From contig FR901022.1 of assembly GCA_000437555.1 (NCBI GenBank), positions 817-11,224 on the forward strand: 10,408 bases of DNA. Reading direction: 5' to 3'. The notes below the pieces were generated by a model. That model worked only from the letters and a program-made list of their open reading frames with translations. It was not told the DNA's origin and searched no databases. The translations under genes were made by a program, and so were the position numbers. The DNA comes from Acidaminococcus sp. CAG:917 (GTDB taxonomy: Bacteria; Bacillota; Clostridia; Christensenellales; CAG-917). This document shows positions 5,930-10,408 of the stretch, one piece after another. Position 1 is the first letter of the stretch, and every line of letters begins with the position of its first letter.

Positions 5930-6916
5930 TTAAACCTCCTTGTGACCTGCCGATTTTTCTACCCGATTCATCACCGAGCCAAGCAAGCCTTTCTCTCCGA
6001 AATTCTCAATTATGATTTCGTCGAAAACTTTTTCGGCGGCAAGCATAGCCGCATAGATATTCTTAGAGACGTCGGACGGCTTTTTCCCTAAAAAGACGTG
6101 GTGTCTGTCTTTAACCCTTTGGTCGTCCGTGGTGCGCAAAATCATCACGGGATTTTTGTTTTCAGTCACCGCCCTGTCGTATTCGGCAAGCATGGACTCT
6201 TTTGTCTTTGCCAATACCGTATAAACTTTTGGAGCATAGTGAGTATATTTCATTCCGGGTGATTTTGCAATTTTTATCCTACCGCTAAACGTTACGACGC
6301 TGTGAAGCACTTTTAAGAGCATATCTTCCGTAACGTAGCCGGGTCGCAGTATTGTGGGCGTATCAGCCGTCAAATCGAGCACGGTGGATTCTATTCCCAC
6401 CTCGCACGCTCCGCCGTCGAGCACCATAGGAATAAGACCTTTTAAATCGTCGTAAGTATGTTCCGCCGTTGTCGGCGATATATGCTTTGACTTATTAGCC
6501 GACGGAGCCGCAAGCGGCATTGAGGCGGCAATCAGTTTTCTTGCCCATTTCTTTTGGGGAACTCTTACGGCAACCGTTTCTCCGCCCGCCGTAACTTTAT
6601 AAGGCACGGCGTCGCCTTTTGGAAGGACAACAGTCAAAGGTCCCGGCATAAATTTTTTGGCAAGAGCATAAAAGACGTCGGGAATGTCTTTTGCCACCTT
6701 TTCAACTTCTTTATAAGACGACAAATGAACGATAAGAGGATTATCCTGAGGCCTGCCTTTAGCCTCAAAAATTTTTCCCACGGCGTTTTCGTCAAACGCA
6801 TTTGCGCCGAGTCCGTAAACGGTTTCGGTGGGAAAAGCCACCAATTCCCCTTTTTTTATAAGATTTGCCGCCTCAGCTATCGACTTGTTTGAGACTTTAA
6901 CAATTTTTGTTTCCAT
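5930..6916 (-). CDS. ywlC: L-threonylcarbamoyladenylate synthase (Sua5/YwlC)
   Basis: A 328-residue two-domain enzyme. It uses ATP, threonine and bicarbonate to make threonylcarbamoyl-AMP, the donor for the t6A37 modification of ANN-decoding tRNAs. The YrdC domain covers about 10-195: F-P-T-E-T-V-Y-G-L-G (28-37), K-G-R-P-Q-D-N-P-L-I-V-H (53-64), P-G-P-L-T-V-V-L (91-98), A-P-S-A-N-K-S-K-H-I-S-P-T (137-149), and G-I-E-S-T-V-L-D-L. The linker S-P-G-M-K-Y-T-H-Y-A-P-K (219-230) leads into the C-terminal Sua5 domain (about 230-328), so this is the long form, not single-domain TsaC. M-E-T-K-I-V-K-V at the start fits the family, but no Shine-Dalgarno sequence precedes the ATG. It follows the lipoprotein gene by 32 nt and is coupled to ywlE. 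Confidence 0.96.
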   Translation of the reverse strand: METKIVKVSNKSIAEAANLIKKGELVAFPTETVYGLGANAFDENAVGKIFEAKGRPQDNPLIVHLSSYKEVEKVAKDIPDVFYALAKKFMPGPLTVVLPKGDAVPYKVTAGGETVAVRVPQKKWARKLIAASMPLAAPSANKSKHISPTTAEHTYDDLKGLIPMVLDGGACEVGIESTVLDLTADTPTILRPGYVTEDMLLKVLHSVVTFSGRIKIAKSPGMKYTHYAPKVYTVLAKTKESMLAEYDRAVTENKNPVMILRTTDDQRVKDRHHVFLGKKPSDVSKNIYAAMLAAEKVFDEIIIENFGEKGLLGSVMNRVEKSAGHKEV

Positions 6917-6948
6917 TATCTTAAGCTGTGTTAAACGCGTTTTTAGTC

Positions 6949-8787
6949 TTATTTTAAAATATACAATTCCTGTTGCGTGCTGCCGTCGGGAATACAGAAC
7001 ACATACACTTTGGCAAACTCGGACGACGGCGAGAACAGCGTGACAGTGGTGTATTTAGCTTCAAGCAAAAGATTTTTGGTAGTCGACGCATTTGTGGATT
7101 TAACGCCGTAAAGTTTTGTTCCCTTGTCGTTGACGTAGCTGTATACGTAGCAACCGGTTTTGTAAATACCGCCGTTGTTGTTTATATGGAAGCTATAATC
7201 TTCCGACACCGACTTGGAATTTCCGAGGAACACTTCATATCCGTTTTTGCCGACAAGATAATAGCTTGCATCGCCGTTTTCGTCGTCTCTTTGACCTATT
7301 GCATAAAAGCCCGTAAACAAAGTAAGACTGTCATAAATAAACGGCACGGTAATTTGCCCTTTGGTGTTTACTGCGCCGTAAAGCAAAGCGGTGGACGAAT
7401 CGGAAGAGTTTTCCTCGTCGACTATCGTGCAGACAATCATACCGCTGTTGTAAGTGGCACTCTGATACATATGCTCGTTATTGCTTGCTATGACTTCACC
7501 TTCTGTATTGTAAATGTTTAAAACGCCCGTCTGCGATTGAACCACTCCTATGCCACCGACATAAAAAAGCAAAAGCTCTTTTAAACTGATTGCGTCGGTA
7601 TCGGGAAATTCGACCGAGCCGTAATTTTTGGTGAGCGAGTTTACAATGGTAAAATCGGAATTTTTTATGATGAACTCGTCATAAGATACGGTTTTATCCT
7701 TATCTCGGACAATACCGTAAGACACGTAGGAATAACCGGGCTGCAAAAACTGCGAGGTGTCATAGGTCTTTGTAGTTGAATATTTATAATATTCGTTCTC
7801 TATCGATAAAAACAACGTGTCCGAGCGATAAGTCTCTCTTGTTCCCGTATCGGCATGAAAGATATATCTTCTGACTTTCCAATATTCGTCCTTCTCGTCT
7901 TTATAAAAATAATCGGTTTCATCGCCCTCTTCCTCTATGTGCACCAAAAACTTGCCGTTACCGAAATAAGTGACTTCAAGTCCGTTGTTTCTGCCGGAAG
8001 CATAGGAAAACACTCCGTTGTAATTCGGCTCTATAAGATTTTCGCTCTTTAAAATGAGTCCCGTCAAATTAAATATTCTCGTTTCCTTACCGTTTGAACC
8101 CGTTATGTTGTTTACAACGACATAATTATCAAAGCCGTCCACGCTGCCGAGTTTAGAACTGACCGTTGCCGTAGCGTCGATACGTCCCACCATATTACCG
8201 TTGGAATGGAAAACAAAATAAGAAGTGGCAAATTCCTTATCTGTGCCGAATTGCTTTTTAAACACTTCGGGCGAGGAAATCGTCAAGAAATAATCTTTTG
8301 AAATGGCGTAAACGTAAGTAGAGATAGAGCGATTTATCGTAGGCGGAACACAAAGCGGATTGTCCGTTCCGTAAAGCCACTTGTCGTTGTCGTAATCGTA
8401 AACAAGGATTTTAGTATCCGACGTCATCATAAAAATATTTCCGTAATACACATGAATCTGTTTTATGTTAAACGAAAGATTTTGAAAATAAACGTCGCTT
8501 GCTCCCGTCTTGATAAAGTTCAGCCCGTTCTCGTTATATACTATAAACCCGTCAAGTTCCTTTTGATAACCGTATTCGGAATACGCATAATTGGTGGTAG
8601 AAGTCAAAACTCTATATCCCACCGGCAAAGTCCCGAGATATTCCGCTTTCGTAAATTCGCCTACGTTTGAGCGATTTTTATAAATTGTCAGCATAGAATT
8701 TTCCGTCGAAGAATTGCACGCCGAAAAAGTCGCAAACATTGCGACGCAAATAAAGATAATAACTATCGCCAAAATCGCTCTTTTCAT
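6949..8787 (-). CDS. Large putative lipoprotein with WG-like beta repeats, function unknown
   Basis: About 612 residues from the ATG at 8787. An in-frame GTG at 8793 directly after the recO stop would add two residues (M-D). AGGTGG lies at 8790-8795, only 2 nt before the ATG, so the start is not settled; ATG is chosen because it gives a normal M-K-R signal start. The signal peptide ends in T-F-S-A-C, with the lipid Cys at residue 24 (26 from the GTG). The rest is beta-rich and full of Tyr, Asn, Asp and Ser. Near the C-terminus L-Y-G-A-V-N-T-K-G-Q-I-T-V-P-F-I-Y-D resembles a WG (KWG) repeat, and K-L-Y-G-V-K-S with L-L-L-E-A-K-Y-T-T-V about 90 residues later resembles a second. A propeller-like surface protein is possible. 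No enzyme motif was found. It sits between recO and ywlC, probably cotranscribed with them. Confidence 0.85.
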   Translation of the reverse strand: MKRAILAIVIIFICVAMFATFSACNSSTENSMLTIYKNRSNVGEFTKAEYLGTLPVGYRVLTSTTNYAYSEYGYQKELDGFIVYNENGLNFIKTGASDVYFQNLSFNIKQIHVYYGNIFMMTSDTKILVYDYDNDKWLYGTDNPLCVPPTINRSISTYVYAISKDYFLTISSPEVFKKQFGTDKEFATSYFVFHSNGNMVGRIDATATVSSKLGSVDGFDNYVVVNNITGSNGKETRIFNLTGLILKSENLIEPNYNGVFSYASGRNNGLEVTYFGNGKFLVHIEEEGDETDYFYKDEKDEYWKVRRYIFHADTGTRETYRSDTLFLSIENEYYKYSTTKTYDTSQFLQPGYSYVSYGIVRDKDKTVSYDEFIIKNSDFTIVNSLTKNYGSVEFPDTDAISLKELLLFYVGGIGVVQSQTGVLNIYNTEGEVIASNNEHMYQSATYNSGMIVCTIVDEENSSDSSTALLYGAVNTKGQITVPFIYDSLTLFTGFYAIGQRDDENGDASYYLVGKNGYEVFLGNSKSVSEDYSFHINNNGGIYKTGCYVYSYVNDKGTKLYGVKSTNASTTKNLLLEAKYTTVTLFSPSSEFAKVYVFCIPDGSTQQELYILK

Positions 8788-8793
8788 ATCCAC

Positions 8794-9486
8794 CTATTCG
8801 GGTATAGCTATTTTTATTCCGAGAAGTTCGGCAGCTATATCCTTTAAAAACAAAGCCGTGTTATTTTGCGTTATATCATCGCCTGACATATCGTTTTGCA
8901 TACACTTTAAAACGTCGGTGGGCACTCTTGTTTTGAAAACACTTCCGCACGAAGCGCAGACTATACCGTCGCCCACGGAAAAATAAGCCTCGTCAAGTTT
9001 TTTGCCGCAAACGGCGCAGTTTCTGAAATCGAGGTCAAATCCAAGCTCTGCCAAAGCATGATATACGAATTTATTGAACGCCCTCAATGGCTCCATTCCG
9101 TCAAAAGCTATTGCCTTAAGCGCCTTTACGGCGTAAAGCGTAAGAGTCGGATTGGAAACGTTTTCCGCGCTGAAATCGGACAAAACTTTTAAAATGGCAA
9201 ATCCTGCGTAATAATTTTTCAAATCTTTCGAAAGACAGGAAAAACTTTCAATCTGCTTGCATTCCGCAATTATGTATTTACCGCCTTTGCCTACAAGTCT
9301 GTATTCGCCAAAGCAAAAAGGCTGACCCGCATATTTAAGCTTTGAAGTTATCTTGTTTACTCCTTTAAGTTTTGCCGTAACCTTGCCGTTTTCGACCGAA
9401 CACAGCGTGACGATTTTATCGCTTTCGTTATAGTCGACGCTCTTGACGCATATAGCGGTTAAATTCAATCCGTTGCCTTCAGTCAT
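8794..9486 (-). CDS. recO: DNA repair protein RecO
   Basis: A 230-residue recombination mediator, near the usual 240-260. With RecR it helps replace SSB by RecA on single-stranded gaps. The N-terminal OB-fold part shows L-T-A-I-C-V-K-S-V-D-Y-N-E-S-D-K-I-V-T-L (9-28) and K-G-V-N-K (41-45). The C-terminal helical domain contains the zinc site with four cysteines in two CxxC pairs: Cys157/Cys160 and Cys177/Cys180. The ATG overlaps the stop of the small yqzL gene by 8 nt (ATGACTGA), which favours translational coupling; the local Shine-Dalgarno is weak (GGA 8 nt upstream). The stop TAG touches the first possible start of the next lipoprotein gene. The era-yqzL-recO order matches that of Firmicutes. 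Confidence 0.94.
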   Translation of the reverse strand: MTEGNGLNLTAICVKSVDYNESDKIVTLCSVENGKVTAKLKGVNKITSKLKYAGQPFCFGEYRLVGKGGKYIIAECKQIESFSCLSKDLKNYYAGFAILKVLSDFSAENVSNPTLTLYAVKALKAIAFDGMEPLRAFNKFVYHALAELGFDLDFRNCAVCGKKLDEAYFSVGDGIVCASCGSVFKTRVPTDVLKCMQNDMSGDDITQNNTALFLKDIAAELLGIKIAIPE

Positions 9487-9595
9487 CTTCTTTTTCCAAC
9501 CGTTTGTATATCTGATAATACCCCGTCTTGCCGGTAGTGCAAAACAGTTTCCAGAACATTTGTTTACCGTCTATGCTTTTTTTGGTCTTTTTCAT
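9479..9595 (-). CDS. yqzL: YqzL-like small protein between era and recO
   Basis: A 38-residue reading frame from ATG (9595-9593) to TGA (9481-9479), below common ORF length cut-offs. It ends with M-F-W-K-L-F-C-T-T-G-K-T-G-Y-Y-Q-I-Y-K-R-L-E-K-E. This resembles the small YqzL family encoded beside recO in Bacillus (pattern as I recall it: F-t-W-x-x-F-x-x-T-G-x-x-x-x-Y-L-x-x-K-x-x-E). The function of the family is unknown to me. Position between era and recO, same strand and the ATGACTGA overlap with recO all support a real gene. No Shine-Dalgarno precedes the ATG at 9595. Met13 would give a 26-residue protein starting right at the conserved part and is the alternative start. If the second start is used, the first 12 Lys-rich codons are leader. 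Confidence 0.75.
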   Translation of the reverse strand: MKKTKKSIDGKQMFWKLFCTTGKTGYYQIYKRLEKEDD

Positions 9596-9619
9596 AAATT
9601 TAGTTTTTGGCTAAATTTA
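9595..9619 (-). repeat. Perfect 9-bp inverted repeat at the yqzL start
   Basis: TAAATTTAG (9595-9603) and CTAAATTTA (9611-9619) are exact reverse complements around a 7-nt loop. On the leftward transcript the stem runs up to the yqzL start and includes one base of its proposed ATG. Eight of nine pairs are A-T, so the RNA stem would be weak. It could affect initiation at 9595 or be an operator in the leader. Each arm also contains the palindrome AAATTT, which raises the chance of an accidental match. Confidence 0.5.
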
Positions 9620-9655
9620 ATTTTTATTCTGCAAGGCGGTATATATACTTATCTC

Positions 9656-9684
9656 ATTTTATCATATTTCGTTTATAATTTTAA
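9656..9684 (-). promoter_or_regulatory. Predicted promoter of the yqzL-recO unit
   Basis: Read leftward, TTAAAA (9684-9679) is followed by 17 bp and TAAAAT (9661-9656) with TG one base before it (9664-9663), an extended -10 like that of the secG promoter. The start near 9649 leaves about 54 nt before yqzL. The -35 matches TTGACA at only 4 of 6 bases. Apart from this and the direct repeat at 9723-9740, the 213 bp between yqzL and era show nothing else convincing. In particular no clear terminator follows era, so read-through from era is also possible. Confidence 0.5.
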
Positions 9685-9722
9685 GCGTTTGAAGTTAAAA
9701 CTATATTAAATTTTCCGCCGTA

Positions 9723-9740
9723 GCCTATTTATGCCTATTT
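9723..9740. repeat. Short tandem direct repeat upstream of the yqzL-recO promoter
   Basis: GCCTATTT occurs at 9723-9730 and again at 9733-9740, a period of exactly 10 bp (one helical turn). It lies about 40-60 bp upstream of the predicted -35 and just after a leftward TTGACG (9751-9746) whose possible -10 is poor. It could be a binding site of an activator or repressor that contacts the same helix face, or chance. Confidence 0.35.
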
Positions 9741-9808
9741 CCCCGTCAAAATTGCTTGCCGCCTTTTCAGGAACACTTGTGCAAAGAGCAAAAAAGCCCT
9801 TTTCCTAT

Positions 9809-10408
9809 TTATTTTACGTCCTTGAGGTTGTAGCCCAATTCTTTCATGAGGTATTCGCTGTCACGCCATTGCGGTTTGACTTTGACGTATAGCGTCAAAA
9901 ACACCTTGTCGCCCACGAGTTTTTCAAGGTCCTCTCGTGCGCCCGAAGCTATTTGCTTAAGCATACTTCCGCCCTTTCCTATGACGATGGACTTATGAGA
10001 CTGCTTTTCGACAATTATGTCGGCGTTTATATCCCATATAGGTTTGTCTTCCTTTTTTTTAAATTCGACAATTTCCACTCCGAGCCCGTAAGGAATTTCC
10101 TTATCCAAAAGATACAGACCTTTTTCTCTTATAATCTCTGCCGCCATAAATCTCATTGACTTATCGGTATATACGTCGTCCGGATAAAGCTTTTCGCCTT
10201 CCGGCAAAACTTTTTTTATTTCTTCTAAAAGAGTATCAATGCCATCACCTTTTTTTGCGGATATCGGAACTATCGCGCTTGCCCAACTAAAGCGGTTTAA
10301 ATCCTTAAGAGCGTCAAACAGTGTGTTTCTCGTCACGGCGTCTTCTTTGTTCAAGGCAATGACGACGGGCATCTTGCCCTCATATCCCTCCAAAAACTTG
10401 ACGTCGGC
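9809..10408 (-). CDS. era: GTPase Era, C-terminal two thirds (partial)
   Basis: The reading frame is open to the window edge, giving 199 residues up to the TAA at 9809; full Era is about 300. The P-loop, G2 and G3 motifs lie outside. Seen: the G4 motif A-L-N-K-E-D, the G5 motif S-A-K-K-G-D-G, and the C-terminal type II KH domain with its G-K-G-G loop in S-I-V-I-G-K-G-G-S-M-L-K-Q-I, followed by L-Y-V-K-V-K-P-Q-W-R-D. Era binds the 3' end of 16S rRNA through the KH domain and acts in 30S assembly. A TTG at 10393 lies inside the gene and is not its start. Next downstream, after 213 bp, is yqzL-recO, the usual Firmicutes order. Confidence 0.96.
   Translation of the reverse strand, partial: ADVKFLEGYEGKMPVVIALNKEDAVTRNTLFDALKDLNRFSWASAIVPISAKKGDGIDTLLEEIKKVLPEGEKLYPDDVYTDKSMRFMAAEIIREKGLYLLDKEIPYGLGVEIVEFKKKEDKPIWDINADIIVEKQSHKSIVIGKGGSMLKQIASGAREDLEKLVGDKVFLTLYVKVKPQWRDSEYLMKELGYNLKDVK

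Noticed and set aside
6973..7521. A 182-codon open frame on the + strand opposite the large lipoprotein
   Set aside because: The opposite frame has a signal peptide and lipobox and continues for over 600 codons. The antisense frame shows no motif and no start signals.
9639..9648. Palindrome GTATATATAC near the predicted yqzL-recO start point
   Set aside because: A simple TA-alternation in AT-rich DNA; no second copy or partner was seen.
9780..9808. A terminator directly after era
   Set aside because: The T-rich stretch is preceded only by a four-base A/T pairing around GGGC, too weak to call.
10391..10393. TTG as the start of a short era reading frame
   Set aside because: The frame continues upstream in good Era sequence (A-D-V-K-F) to the window edge, so this is an internal Leu codon.

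Overview
The window looks like chromosomal DNA of a low-GC Gram-positive bacterium, most likely an uncultured member of the Clostridia. Pointers are the era-yqzL-recO and ywlC-ywlE orders known from Firmicutes, several AGGAGG-type ribosome binding sites, two lipoproteins with classical lipoboxes, and an AT-rich composition. The exact lineage cannot be told from the sequence. It is mostly core housekeeping DNA. No insertion sequence, CRISPR array, tRNA or rRNA was seen.

Layout. 1-113 (+) is the 3' end of an XRE-type regulator. 310-1392 (+) is an unknown surface lipoprotein with its own promoter (225-253) and a TTG start. It ends at a hairpin (1413-1443) that faces both ways and also closes the leftward unit secG-smpB-metY-metA (4742 to 1604). 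That unit joins a translocon subunit and the trans-translation factor SmpB to two enzymes of the acetyl route to methionine. MetA carries Glu111 at the residue known to select acetyl-CoA, and MetY uses O-acetylhomoserine. A hairpin with a U-run lies between secG and smpB. The metY-metA gap holds two interlocked perfect inverted repeats that could fold into an H-type pseudoknot just before the metA ribosome binding site. This is the best candidate for something undescribed here.

A divergent control region (4743-4872) separates secG from a rightward ferritin-like diiron protein (4873-5355). It contains the predicted secG promoter and a perfect 10-bp inverted repeat lying over that promoter.

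From 9595 down to 5460 runs a second leftward unit: yqzL-recO-unknown lipoprotein-ywlC-ywlE, with a predicted promoter at 9656-9684 and a terminator at 5416-5445. YqzL is only 38 residues, and its stop overlaps the recO start. The unit covers DNA repair (RecO), tRNA t6A synthesis (YwlC/Sua5) and a phosphatase of the YwlE type. The unknown 612-residue lipoprotein sits between the two conserved blocks. At the right edge, era (ribosome assembly GTPase) enters the window, lacking its N-terminal part. Promoters, terminators and RNA structure were judged by eye, without folding or alignment software.
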